Both the position numbers and the translations under genes were made by a program. From NCBI RefSeq assembly GCF_001578935.1, contig NZ_KQ969522.1:29158-93157 (forward strand): DNA of 64,000 bases, given 5' to 3'. Position 1 is the stretch's first letter. Every line of letters begins with the position of its first letter. This document shows positions 18,687-28,343 of this stretch, in pieces. Origin of the DNA: Streptococcus oralis. GTDB lineage: Bacteria; Bacillota; Bacilli; Lactobacillales; Streptococcaceae. The notes under the pieces were generated by a model. The model worked only from the letters and a program-made list of their open reading frames with translations, was not told the DNA's origin and ran no database searches.

Positions 18687-21600
18687 CTAACGTTCAGCTT
18701 TACGTTTCCAAACCAGAAGTCCTGCAAGTCCTGCAGCAAGAGCTGCAAATACTTCAAGAACTGTAGAAACTTCAGAACCTGTATTTGGCAATGTTTTACC
18801 TGGTTCTGTTGGTTTTTTCGGAATATCCCCCTCTGCTGGTGGGATATTTGGAGCTGGTGGCGTTACCGGAACCGGTGGTGTCACCACAACCTTGTTGGTA
18901 GTTTTTGATTTATCGTTAAAGCTTACTTTTGCCGTATTTGGTACACCTGTCGCGAATTGTGCAAAATCTGTTCCTTCTCTGAAGTTTGTATAAAGAACGA
19001 GAGTTACTTTACTTCCCTTCAAGGCTTCAAGAACATCCTTATCGCTGATTTCAAGAGTTACAATGTTTTGAGCTTCATCGTAAGTAACAGTGGCAATTGC
19101 TTCCAACTCTTTACCTACTAATTCACTACGATCATTTGAAACCTTACTCAATTTATCAATAGCTGCTTGAAGCTTAGTTTGAGCTTCTTTCAGGTTCTTG
19201 ATTTCATTTTCAAGTTTCTCTTGTTGTTGTTTCTTATCAGCTGGCGCTAATTCTGCTTCTTTCTCCGCTGGTGCTTGAAGCTTAGCCAAGTTTTCTTCAG
19301 CTGCTTTCAACTCTGCCTCTAGGCTTGCAAGATTTTGACTTGTTTCGGTGTCAGCAGGTTTCTTATCTTCTGTTGCAGAAGAATCAGATGTAGCTTGAGT
19401 TGCCGGCGTTTCCGCTTCAGCTGGTTTAGCTGGTTGCGCTGCCTTAGCTGCTTCCAACTTCGCTTTCAATTCAGCCACTTTAGCTTCCGCCGCTTTTAGG
19501 TCTTCCTTCTTGTTATTCTCTGTTGAGGTCTCATCAGTTGACTTACCTGTCAAAGCTTTCAGTTCCTTCTCTGCCTGTTCAACTTGGGCTTGAAGAGCTG
19601 CTTTGAGCTTGTCAAACTGAGCATTTTCAACTTTAAGAGCGATGCGGTCTTTATTGACTTTCAAAACTGAATGGATTTCATCACTGATCGTGAAGTTCGT
19701 CAAATCTGTCTTGACAAGACGACCATATTGATCTTTCTTGGCATTTCCATTTTCATCCACTGGATCCGTTGGAACCGGAGTAGTGATATCGAAGCGGAAA
19801 GTATCTGTTGCATTTGGCAAGTTATATGAAGTCCCTGGTGTTGATCCATTTTCTGGCCCAACTGTCTTAGCAGGTTCACCTGGCGTCGGATCTGTTGGTT
19901 TTTCTGGGTCACGTGGTTTCACCGTTACCGGTTTTGATTCCTTGCTACCAGATTGACCATTGGCATCCTTGAAGTTGACAGTTGCTTTGTTTGGTACCAA
20001 TTGGTCCTTATAAGCTTTCAAATCGCTATTCGCTTTGAGTTTAGCTGGGATGTACAATTGAATCTCTTTGAAGCCTTTTAGTCGAGCGAAATCTTTCACT
20101 TTTACAGTGACAGTATTTCCCTTAACACTTGTTTCAAGAGCTCCATTTGCATCACGACCATCCACATAGGCTACTGGCGTATCAGCGATTGCTAAAACAG
20201 ATTCAAGAGTATCCGCTACGGTGAACTCTTTGTACTTATCAATATCTTTTGGTAAAGCTGTATTGACATTGTACATGTAAGGTGCATCGTATTCGACATC
20301 CAAGTGGTCCAAGGTACGATTGATTTTCTTCGTAATTTCTGGTTCTGGTTCTTTTGGAACGATAACCGGAACTTTATTCGAATCTTTGTGTAGCCCTGGT
20401 TTGTGTGGGAACTTCGCATCATAAGAAGCCGTATTTGGAACAGTGAATCCACGATCTGTTAGATATGGAGTCAAATCAGCTCCCGCTTTAATCTTCGCAG
20501 TGAAGCTCAATTCAACAGCTTGACCGCCATTGGCTTTCACTTGGTCTTCTGTAAGCGTCAAGGTAATCGTTTGACCTTCTACCTTGATTTGATTTACATC
20601 AAGGGCTTGACCATTCAAGCTCGCTTTTACTGAACCTGCATAATCAAGAACAGATTCAAGTGTATCGCTTACACTGAAGGCTGTCGCATCTGTTGGAACA
20701 CTTGTTTTCACGTTGTAAGTGAAAATTTGGTCACGATCAGCGAGGGTTTCCTCAGCTTTAGTATTCACATCTTTCTTGATTTCTGGCTCGTCTGGTGTTG
20801 GAGGTGTTACTGGGACTTCATTCGAATCCTTGTGCACACCTGGTTTGTGTGGGAAGCTTGCGTCGTAAGAAGCCTTATTCGGAATCTGTGTACGGCCGTC
20901 TTCCTTCACATATGCAGACAAGTTTACGCCAGCTTTAATCTTCGCGTCGAATGTTAATTCAACTGCTTGACCGCCATTGGCTTTCACTTGGTCTTCTGTA
21001 AGGGTCAAGGTAATCATTTGACCTTCTACCTTGATTTGGCTAGCATCAAGAGCTTGACCATTCAATTTAGCACTTGAAGTTCCTGCGAACTCAAGAACAT
21101 CTTCGATCTTATCGGTTACGCTGAAGGCTGTCGCATCTTGCGCTACACTTGTTTTCACGTTATAGGTGAAGACTTGATCGCGTTTGTCAAGAGTTTCAGC
21201 TTCTTTGCCATTCACATCTTTCTTGATCTCTGGCTCTTCTGGTGTTGGAGGCGTTACTGGAACTTCATTCGAATCCTTGTGCACACCTGGTTTGTGTGGG
21301 AAGCTTGCGTCGTAAGAAGCCTTATTCGGAATCTGTGTACGGCCGTCTTCCTTCACATATGCAGACAAGTTCACGCCAGCTTTGATCTTCGCGTCGAATG
21401 TTAATTCAACTGCTTGACCGCCATTGGCTTTCACTTGGTCTTCTGTAAGCGTCAAGGTAATGGTTTGTCCTTCTACCTTGATTTGGCTAGCATCAAGAGC
21501 TTGACCATTCAATTTAGCACTTGAAGTTCCTGCGAATTCAAGAACGTCCACTAGTGTGTCTGTGACTGAGAAGGCTGTCGCATCTTGCGCTACACTTGTT

Positions 21601-24600
21601 TTCACGTTATAGGTGAAGACTTGATCGCGTTTGTCAAGAGTTTCAGCTTCTTTGCCATTCACATCTTTCTTGATCTCTGGCTCGTCTGGTGTTGGTGGCG
21701 TTACTGGAACTTCATTCGAATCCTTGTGCACACCTGGTTTGTGTGGGAAGCTTGCGTCATAAGAAGCCTTATTCGGAATCTGTGTACGACCGTCTTCCTT
21801 CACATATGCGGACAAGTTTGCGCCAGCTTTGATCTTGGCGTCGAACGTTAATTCAACTGCTTGACCGCCATTGGCTTTCACTTGGTCTTCTGTAAGCGTC
21901 AAGGTAATGGTTTGTCCTTCTACCTTGATTTGGCTAGCATCAAGAGCTTGACCATTCAATTTAGCACTTGAAGTCCCTGCGAACTCAAGAACATCTTCGA
22001 TCTTATCGGTTACGCTGAAGGCTGTCGCATCTTGCGCTACTGTTGTTTTCACATTATAAGTGAAGACTTCATCACGTTTCGCAAGTGTTGCTTCTGCCTT
22101 GCCGTTCACATCTTTCTTGATCTCTGGCTCTTCTGGTGTTGGTGGCGTTACTGGGACTTCGTTAGAGTCTTTGTGCACACCTGGTTTGTGTGGGAAGCTT
22201 GCGTCGTAAGAAGCCTTATTTGGAATCTGTGTACGGCCGTCTTCCTTCACATATGCAGACAAGTTTACGCCAGCTTTGATCTTGGCGTCGAATGTTAATT
22301 CAACTGCTTGACCGCCATTGGCTTTCACTTGGTCTTCTGTAAGCGTCAAGGTGATGGTTTGACCTTCTACCTTGATTTGGCTAGCATCAAGAGCTTGACC
22401 ATTCAATTTAGCACTTGAAGTCCCTGCGAACTCAAGAACATCTTCGATCTTATCGGTTACGCTGAAGGCTGTCGCATCTTGCGCTACACTTGTTTTCACA
22501 TTATAAGTGAAGACTTCATCACGTTTCGCAAGTGTTGCTTCTGCCTTGCCATTCACATCTTTCTTGATCTCTGGCTCTTCTGGTGTTGGTGGCGTTACTG
22601 GAACTTCATTTGAATCCTTGTGGTATTTTGGATTATGATCAATATCATAAGAAGCCTTATTCGGAATCTCTGTCTTACCATCTTTATTCACATAAGCTGA
22701 TAAGTTGGCATTATCTCTAATCTTAGCCTTGAAATTCACTTCAATTGACTTACCGGCATCTGCTTTTACAGAAGCTTCTGTAAAGGCAACTTTGATGACT
22801 TGACCAGAAAGTGTCACTGTCGCCTTCGATCCTGCATCCTCACCATCAAGTTTAACAGTAGCTGAAGCATTCTCACCGACAAATTCTAGAACTTCTTTCA
22901 ACTCGTCTGTCATCTCAAACACAGTTGCGCTGGCAGGCATTGTTGTTTTCAAAGTATAAGTAAATTCTTCATTACGTTTTGCAAGATCATAACGTTCTGC
23001 TCCGTTTACTTCCTTCTTAAGCTCTGGAGTAGTGGTTGGTGGTGGTGTAACGGTAACTGGTTTTGATTCTTTCTTAGAATCAGGATTATCATTAATGATG
23101 TAGCTAGCAGTATTTGGTACTACCGGCTTGTCTTTTGATTCATTTGGATAAGCTGCTAAGAGTGCATCAAAGGTAATGCCTTCCTTCACCTTAGCCTTAA
23201 ATGAAACTTGTACAGCTTTACCAGCATATTGTTTCACTTGCTCTTTACCAAATGTGACCGTCAAACGTTGACCTTCTGTTGTTACAGTGAGGTCTTGAAC
23301 AGCTTGGCCATCAACAGTGACCGTTGCTTCTCCTTCAAATGCCAATTCTTTGACGATATCATCTGAAATGGTGAAGCTATCTGCCACATGTGGAACCGTT
23401 GAGTCAATCGTATAAGTAAAGCTTTCTGATAACTTACCAAGATCTGCGTGTTCCTGACCATTCACCTTCTTAGTGATTGGTGGTGGTGTAACAGTGACCG
23501 GCTTGGTTTCTTTCTCACCTTGTTGGTCATTCTTGTTGGTGTAAGTAATCTTAGCTTTGTTCTCAATAGATGGAACAGTTGAGCCTTTCTTCACTTTGGC
23601 ATGAATCACGAGCTCTACTTCTTGGTTACCGTAGTCACCCGCATTCGCAAAATCTTTCATCGTTGCAGTCACTGTTTGATCTTGAACTGTTACATCGAAG
23701 AATTTCGCTGCCGCTCCCTTGATTTCAGCTTGACCTGGAGTCAAGTTCTCATCCAAGGTATCCGTTACAACGAAGGACTTGTACGTTGTAATATCATTTG
23801 GCAATTTCGCTTTGATATTATAAGTAAAGTCGGTTTCTGCCCCGATTGTTGCCTCTGTCAGTGTTTCATTGATTTTCTTATCAACACCTGGTTCTGATGG
23901 AGGGGTTACGGTGACAGGTTTCGTTTCTTTTTCTCCGCTATGATCGTTCTTATCTGTGAAGCTGAACTTCGCAGTATTTGGAATGTTGATACGAGTCACT
24001 CCATCATTGATCTTAGCCGGAATAATCAATTCCACTTCTTGACCAGCAAGAGCTGTAGCGTTCGCAAAGTCCTTCATCGTTGCAGTCACGGTTTGACCCT
24101 CAACTGTTACATCGAAGAAGGCTGCAGCCGCTCCTTTGATAACTGGTTTGCTTGAAGTTTCATTGATAACTGACAAATCTCCTTCAAGTGTATCTGTAAT
24201 CACAAATTTCTTGTAATCTGTAATATCTGTTGGAAGTTTTGTCTTAATGTTGTAGTTATACGCTTGACCTGTCGCGATATCTAAGTGATCAAGGGTTTCA
24301 TTGATCTTCTTCGTTACAGGAGGTGGCGTTACGGTGACAGGTTTCGTTTCAACTTCTTTCTCTACATTATTCTCATTTGTAAAGGAAATAGAAGCCTTGT
24401 TTTCAATGGTTGTACCTGTCACACCATTTTTAACTTTTGCAGGAATGACTAGTTCAACAGTTGAGTATTTTGCAAGTTCACCAAACTGACCATCCTTCAC
24501 CGTTGCCGTAATCTCTTGGCCATTGGTGTGGATATCAAAGAGGGCCGCTGCAGAACCTTTAATACTTACGTCTCCTGCAAGTTCCAAATTAGCATCCAGT

Positions 24601-27308
24601 GTATCACGAATCACAAATTTCTTGTAATTAGCAACATCACTCGGCACAGCTGTAGTAATGTTGTAGTTGTATGGTTGTCCATCAAATGTTTGGAATGTAT
24701 CCAAGTTCTCATTAATCTTCTTATCAATAGAAGGTTCTTTTGGTTTTGGTGGGGTAACCGTTACTTCATTAGAAGTTTTCTTGATATCATTCAAGGCAAC
24801 ATCTGCCGTATTTGGCACTTTAACCTGACCATCTTTCTTGTACTTAGAAAGGTCCGCACCAGGACGAATTTTAGCATCAAATATCAGTTCGACATATTGG
24901 ATGTCTTTGGTCTTACGACGCGTTACCTTACGTGTAATTTTTTCAAGATCAGTCTTATCCAATGAAACTGAAACAGTTTGACCTGAAACTGTTGTCGCTT
25001 TTGTCAATTCAGCATTATCTTTTCCGCCAATAGTTACCTTCACAGAATTTGGTTGAACTTCCAATTCTGGAACAACTGTATCGGTAATGCTAAAGTTATT
25101 CGCAATACCTGGCCATGGAACAGATACCTTATACTTGAAGACTTCATCTTCCGTCTTAAGATCTTCATGTTCCTTGTCGTTTACTTTCTTTTCAATCTCT
25201 GTTTCAACTGGTGGTTTCACATAGACTGGATTTGAGCGACGGATTGTACTTGGTTTATCAGCGGTTTTAGCATGTTTACTTTGGTCTGGTGTGTTATCCT
25301 CACCATTCCACATGATATTACCTTGGTTCAGCAAACCAAAGCCATCATTATCCTGAAGAAGAGCCATAAATTCTTTGCTCGCTTGATTATTGCGATATTG
25401 CTCCTTCAAGCGAACCGTAATGGTCATTTGAGCCTTCTTAAAGAGTAAGTAATCATAACCATTCACACTTGGTACGTCCGCAACAACAACTTCTCGGTCG
25501 TTTCCAAGATCATCCTTTTGCTTCACAACACGTGTCAGGATAGTACCTTCTGGGCCAGACGCATGGTGACCTACAACCTCCAAACGATAGTCAAGAGGGT
25601 CTGTCAACATAACGTTTTGCTTAAACTCATAAGGAACGTTGTTAAAGTTGTAATCTACTGTATAAGTAAATGTTTCATCTTTCGCAGACAAGTTCGCTGC
25701 ATAGGATGGTTTTTTAGTTAATTGAAGCGGATCTTCAATAGTACCAGTATCATTGCTTTGATCTTGGTCTGCAATTTTCTTGGTGGCACTTGGGTAACAG
25801 TAGGCTAGTTCTGTAACAGAAACTTTCTCTGGTTGTTTACTTCCAATTTCTGTCGTCTCATAATCACCTACCTTGAACTTACCAACAAGTTGTGGCAACT
25901 CAATCTCTTCTGTCTTTGGAGTATAACCTGCCGGTGGGTCAACTTCGTCATCTTCATTTGTTTCAGGAGTACGAGCTTCTTTACTCAAATCATAATCAAA
26001 CTCATTGTTTCCTGGATTAAAGACACTCTCCGGAACAGAGATTGTGACATTATTGCCATTTTGTTTCACTGTACCTTGGATTTGTTTAGAGTCATCCGTT
26101 ACTTTATCAACAACAACTTTGCCATTAATCCGTACCTGATCAACCTTGTAACCGTCGGTTACAGTAAATTCCCCGGCAACGTTTTCTTTCACCATTGCAG
26201 CTGTTACAGCCTTAAGGATATTATCTGCAAAGCGTTTTGGATCTGATTGCTCGTTGACATAGAAGGAAGCCTGTTGCCCATTAACATCTTTATCAGGAGA
26301 AGCCACTGATCGTAAAGCCTCATGGAAAATCGTTTGAACTGGACGAGTATCATTAGGATCTAATCCCGTTCCTTGATAATACTCCCCATATTGCCCCTTT
26401 GTGATAAACGATGGCAAATCTTCCCAAAAACCAACAACTACTGTGCCGTTATCCCCAATAGAAGCCTTAATTGTTTCTCCAGCTTGTTTTAATTCATTAG
26501 CACGATCAACATAATTTTGCGTAGCTTCCAAATGATTACTAAAGTAATTCGAAGCTAGTATCTGTCTTCTTCTCTCACTGGAATCAAAATACACAGTACT
26601 ATCATTTTCTCTTCGGTAACCATTGGCAACACCGTCCGTAATCAGTAAGAATACTGTTTTACGATTATTAGCCATTCCACCGCCCTGATATTTTGCAGCA
26701 TTATATTGCATCAGAGTGTCTGAAATAGCTGGCACTGTAGGAGTACCACCATCCACATTAATATTATCAACAAAATTTCGCACAGTGTCATAATCTGAAA
26801 CCAACCCTGTATTTTGATAACTATATCTACCACTAGTCATATTATACGTTCCGTAGTATGTAGCATAGTCATTATTATCTACTGTAGTATAATAGCGGAT
26901 AGCATCAATACCTTGATAAGTAGACATAAATACACGGTCTGTTGTTTTCTCGTCACCTGTAAATACTAAACGCGGATTTTTTTCATCGTATTTTTCAAGA
27001 GCAACTGGTTCAGTCAAGGTCTTTAAAGCAGACTGAACGTTGCCAATTGTATTTTTAAACGATCCGCTGGCATCCTGCAAGATAACCAAGTCAATTGGTT
27101 GTCTTGGCAATTGCCAAGCGATTTTTTCTTTCTTTTCAATTTTTCGGTAACATCCATTTTGTGTGATTGTTGTATCACTTCCTACTTGTGTCGTATCAAT
27201 CCCCTCAGCCGCAGCTGTTCTTCCAAACAGCATGCTTGCTAACGTTAAAGGAATAGACAGAAACAGAATCATAAACAAAATGGAAACTTTTTTAATAAAA
27301 TCTCTCAT
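18687..27308 (-). CDS. Giant LPXTG adhesin: vWA head with about 13 isopeptide-type repeats
   Basis: 2873 residues; AAGGAGACA precedes the ATG. The signal peptide ends near residue 34. A von Willebrand A domain (about 72-375) has MIDAS residues DASGS (D79, S81, S83), T189 and D225. A linker follows, then about 13 beta-domain repeats with the pattern [IL].KK[DVI]N near the start and a closing PN.A......SN.VPVTPP, as in D2-type fimbrial domains that form Lys-Asn isopeptide bonds. Five central repeats (residues about 1585-2320) are near identical. A Glu/Lys/Ala-rich coiled-coil insert lies near 2540-2720. The sorting signal LPNTG is at 2840. Only two cysteines are found, C53 and C504, one on each side of the vWA domain. 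A thiol-disulfide oxidoreductase gene lies 67 bases upstream. Probably a long fibrillar adhesin. Confidence 0.9.
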   Translation of the reverse strand: MRDFIKKVSILFMILFLSIPLTLASMLFGRTAAAEGIDTTQVGSDTTITQNGCYRKIEKKEKIAWQLPRQPIDLVILQDASGSFKNTIGNVQSALKTLTEPVALEKYDEKNPRLVFTGDEKTTDRVFMSTYQGIDAIRYYTTVDNNDYATYYGTYNMTSGRYSYQNTGLVSDYDTVRNFVDNINVDGGTPTVPAISDTLMQYNAAKYQGGGMANNRKTVFLLITDGVANGYRRENDSTVYFDSSERRRQILASNYFSNHLEATQNYVDRANELKQAGETIKASIGDNGTVVVGFWEDLPSFITKGQYGEYYQGTGLDPNDTRPVQTIFHEALRSVASPDKDVNGQQASFYVNEQSDPKRFADNILKAVTAAMVKENVAGEFTVTDGYKVDQVRINGKVVVDKVTDDSKQIQGTVKQNGNNVTISVPESVFNPGNNEFDYDLSKEARTPETNEDDEVDPPAGYTPKTEEIELPQLVGKFKVGDYETTEIGSKQPEKVSVTELAYCYPSATKKIADQDQSNDTGTIEDPLQLTKKPSYAANLSAKDETFTYTVDYNFNNVPYEFKQNVMLTDPLDYRLEVVGHHASGPEGTILTRVVKQKDDLGNDREVVVADVPSVNGYDYLLFKKAQMTITVRLKEQYRNNQASKEFMALLQDNDGFGLLNQGNIMWNGEDNTPDQSKHAKTADKPSTIRRSNPVYVKPPVETEIEKKVNDKEHEDLKTEDEVFKYKVSVPWPGIANNFSITDTVVPELEVQPNSVKVTIGGKDNAELTKATTVSGQTVSVSLDKTDLEKITRKVTRRKTKDIQYVELIFDAKIRPGADLSKYKKDGQVKVPNTADVALNDIKKTSNEVTVTPPKPKEPSIDKKINENLDTFQTFDGQPYNYNITTAVPSDVANYKKFVIRDTLDANLELAGDVSIKGSAAALFDIHTNGQEITATVKDGQFGELAKYSTVELVIPAKVKNGVTGTTIENKASISFTNENNVEKEVETKPVTVTPPPVTKKINETLDHLDIATGQAYNYNIKTKLPTDITDYKKFVITDTLEGDLSVINETSSKPVIKGAAAAFFDVTVEGQTVTATMKDFANATALAGQEVELIIPAKINDGVTRINIPNTAKFSFTDKNDHSGEKETKPVTVTPPSEPGVDKKINETLTEATIGAETDFTYNIKAKLPNDITTYKSFVVTDTLDENLTPGQAEIKGAAAKFFDVTVQDQTVTATMKDFANAGDYGNQEVELVIHAKVKKGSTVPSIENKAKITYTNKNDQQGEKETKPVTVTPPPITKKVNGQEHADLGKLSESFTYTIDSTVPHVADSFTISDDIVKELAFEGEATVTVDGQAVQDLTVTTEGQRLTVTFGKEQVKQYAGKAVQVSFKAKVKEGITFDALLAAYPNESKDKPVVPNTASYIINDNPDSKKESKPVTVTPPPTTTPELKKEVNGAERYDLAKRNEEFTYTLKTTMPASATVFEMTDELKEVLEFVGENASATVKLDGEDAGSKATVTLSGQVIKVAFTEASVKADAGKSIEVNFKAKIRDNANLSAYVNKDGKTEIPNKASYDIDHNPKYHKDSNEVPVTPPTPEEPEIKKDVNGKAEATLAKRDEVFTYNVKTSVAQDATAFSVTDKIEDVLEFAGTSSAKLNGQALDASQIKVEGQTITLTLTEDQVKANGGQAVELTFDAKIKAGVNLSAYVKEDGRTQIPNKASYDASFPHKPGVHKDSNEVPVTPPTPEEPEIKKDVNGKAEATLAKRDEVFTYNVKTTVAQDATAFSVTDKIEDVLEFAGTSSAKLNGQALDASQIKVEGQTITLTLTEDQVKANGGQAVELTFDAKIKAGANLSAYVKEDGRTQIPNKASYDASFPHKPGVHKDSNEVPVTPPTPDEPEIKKDVNGKEAETLDKRDQVFTYNVKTSVAQDATAFSVTDTLVDVLEFAGTSSAKLNGQALDASQIKVEGQTITLTLTEDQVKANGGQAVELTFDAKIKAGVNLSAYVKEDGRTQIPNKASYDASFPHKPGVHKDSNEVPVTPPTPEEPEIKKDVNGKEAETLDKRDQVFTYNVKTSVAQDATAFSVTDKIEDVLEFAGTSSAKLNGQALDASQIKVEGQMITLTLTEDQVKANGGQAVELTFDAKIKAGVNLSAYVKEDGRTQIPNKASYDASFPHKPGVHKDSNEVPVTPPTPDEPEIKKDVNTKAEETLADRDQIFTYNVKTSVPTDATAFSVSDTLESVLDYAGSVKASLNGQALDVNQIKVEGQTITLTLTEDQVKANGGQAVELSFTAKIKAGADLTPYLTDRGFTVPNTASYDAKFPHKPGLHKDSNKVPVIVPKEPEPEITKKINRTLDHLDVEYDAPYMYNVNTALPKDIDKYKEFTVADTLESVLAIADTPVAYVDGRDANGALETSVKGNTVTVKVKDFARLKGFKEIQLYIPAKLKANSDLKAYKDQLVPNKATVNFKDANGQSGSKESKPVTVKPRDPEKPTDPTPGEPAKTVGPENGSTPGTSYNLPNATDTFRFDITTPVPTDPVDENGNAKKDQYGRLVKTDLTNFTISDEIHSVLKVNKDRIALKVENAQFDKLKAALQAQVEQAEKELKALTGKSTDETSTENNKKEDLKAAEAKVAELKAKLEAAKAAQPAKPAEAETPATQATSDSSATEDKKPADTETSQNLASLEAELKAAEENLAKLQAPAEKEAELAPADKKQQQEKLENEIKNLKEAQTKLQAAIDKLSKVSNDRSELVGKELEAIATVTYDEAQNIVTLEISDKDVLEALKGSKVTLVLYTNFREGTDFAQFATGVPNTAKVSFNDKSKTTNKVVVTPPVPVTPPAPNIPPAEGDIPKKPTEPGKTLPNTGSEVSTVLEVFAALAAGLAGLLVWKRKAER
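20766..22554 (-). repeat. 447-bp tandem repeats within the giant adhesin gene
   Basis: The segment coding for PEIKKDVN recurs at about 20766, 21213, 21660, 22107 and 22554, exactly 447 bases (149 codons) apart, with long stretches of identity between units. Outer repeats on both sides are much more diverged, so the central units were amplified recently. Confidence 0.92.
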
Positions 27309-27375
27309 TGTCTCCTTTGAAATCCTATTACGATTTCTTTTACCTCCTTATTTTCTATATACCTATACTGTATGG

Positions 27376-27963
27376 CTAGTTTAGTATCGCTTGTAGCTCT
27401 TTCGTGAAAGTTTCTGACGTGGTATGGCTAATCAAGACATTCTTGATTTCTTGTTTTTTATCTACGAGATACATACTAGGAATGGTTTGGACCTGTAGAG
27501 TATCAGCTGCTGACTGGTCTATATCGTAATAATACGGGAAAGTATAACCTTTTTCTTTGATATAGCGATCAGCATTCTCCTTTGTCTCCCTATCTGGATC
27601 ACTCATGTTTAGCAACACAAAATGAACCTGTCCTCCATACTTTTCATACATTTTTTGAACAATGGGCAGTTGTTTCTGGCAATCTGGACACCAACTCGCC
27701 CATTCAACAACTAACATGGGTTTATCATACAGTTCTGAACTGGCAATCACACCGCCTTCTCGAGTGGTCATTTTAAATTCGGGTAATTGTTGACCTTTCA
27801 GACTCAAGGCAGTGTTCTTCTCAGCACTTGAAGTTGATTGCGAAACTGATGAAGTCCCTACTTCTCCGTCCTTAACGGGGCTAGTATAATAAATCAAACC
27901 CACCGACAATCCGATGATGACTCCCACTGCTAAAAACGGAAGCCACCACTTATCTTTTTGCAT
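27376..27963 (-). CDS. Membrane-anchored TlpA-type thiol-disulfide oxidoreductase (SdbA-like)
   Basis: 195 residues: an N-terminal membrane anchor (about 8-27), a Ser/Thr-rich linker, then a thioredoxin-like domain with the active site WCPDCQK (C92, C95) and a cis-proline in [10 protein letters not shown]. The CPDC motif is the one described for SdbA, the disulfide oxidase of Streptococcus gordonii that acts on exported proteins; TlpA/ResA-type reductases are the alternative. GGAAAGGAGATTCT precedes the ATG. The stop lies 67 bases before the giant adhesin start, with no terminator between. Since the adhesin has exactly two cysteines, it is a plausible substrate; that link is inference. Confidence 0.85.
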   Translation of the reverse strand: MQKDKWWLPFLAVGVIIGLSVGLIYYTSPVKDGEVGTSSVSQSTSSAEKNTALSLKGQQLPEFKMTTREGGVIASSELYDKPMLVVEWASWCPDCQKQLPIVQKMYEKYGGQVHFVLLNMSDPDRETKENADRYIKEKGYTFPYYYDIDQSAADTLQVQTIPSMYLVDKKQEIKNVLISHTTSETFTKELQAILN

Positions 27964-28312
27964 AGAATCTCCTTTCCTTTTTAATTTTAATGAAATATGG
28001 CGAGTAGAATTTAAATGAATAATATATTAAAAAATTTATAAATCCTCCAAAACTCATCTATTCCAAAAAACATTTTATCATTTACTAATTCGTATTTCAA
28101 GAAATATGTTGCCAAATTGTAAACTTTTTCTTTCCCACACTAAATCCTCTATATCAATGTATTAAATAGGTATAACGAAAATTCTTGGGAGTTATTTTCG
28201 GAATATTATTTCTTTTTAATGCATAATCAACCCTTTCTTATTTCCTATTTTTAAATATAATAACTATACTAAAAACAACATCAAAATACATTTAAAATTT
28301 GCAGTAATAAAA
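27964..28312. other. AT-rich intergenic region, no gene seen
   Basis: About 350 bases of very AT-rich sequence between the oxidoreductase gene and the glnA terminator. It must hold the promoter of the oxidoreductase-adhesin genes, but several weak TATAAT-like boxes compete and I cannot choose one. No open frame with a binding site was seen. Confidence 0.5.
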
Positions 28313-28335
28313 AAGACCGCCCTCAGGCAATCTTT
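28313..28335 (-). terminator. Terminator of glnA
   Basis: Stem AGA.TGCC / GGC.GTCT with a four-base loop, followed on the minus strand by TTTTTTATT, eight bases after the glnA stop. Confidence 0.75.
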
Positions 28336-28343
28336 CTTCTATA

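Noticed and set aside
20727..22298. Regularly spaced plus-strand frames of about 88 residues opposite the giant adhesin
   Set aside because: They are exact 447-base-spaced antisense copies created by the tandem repeats and have no start signals.
16790..27308. A dedicated pilus operon
   Set aside because: Although the adhesin has isopeptide-type domains, no class C sortase is encoded in the window and there is no obvious pilin motif-bearing backbone protein, so a polymerised pilus is not supported.
27309..27375. A small gene behind the AAGGAGG sequence upstream of the giant adhesin
   Set aside because: The sequence after this site has no start codon before the true adhesin binding site.
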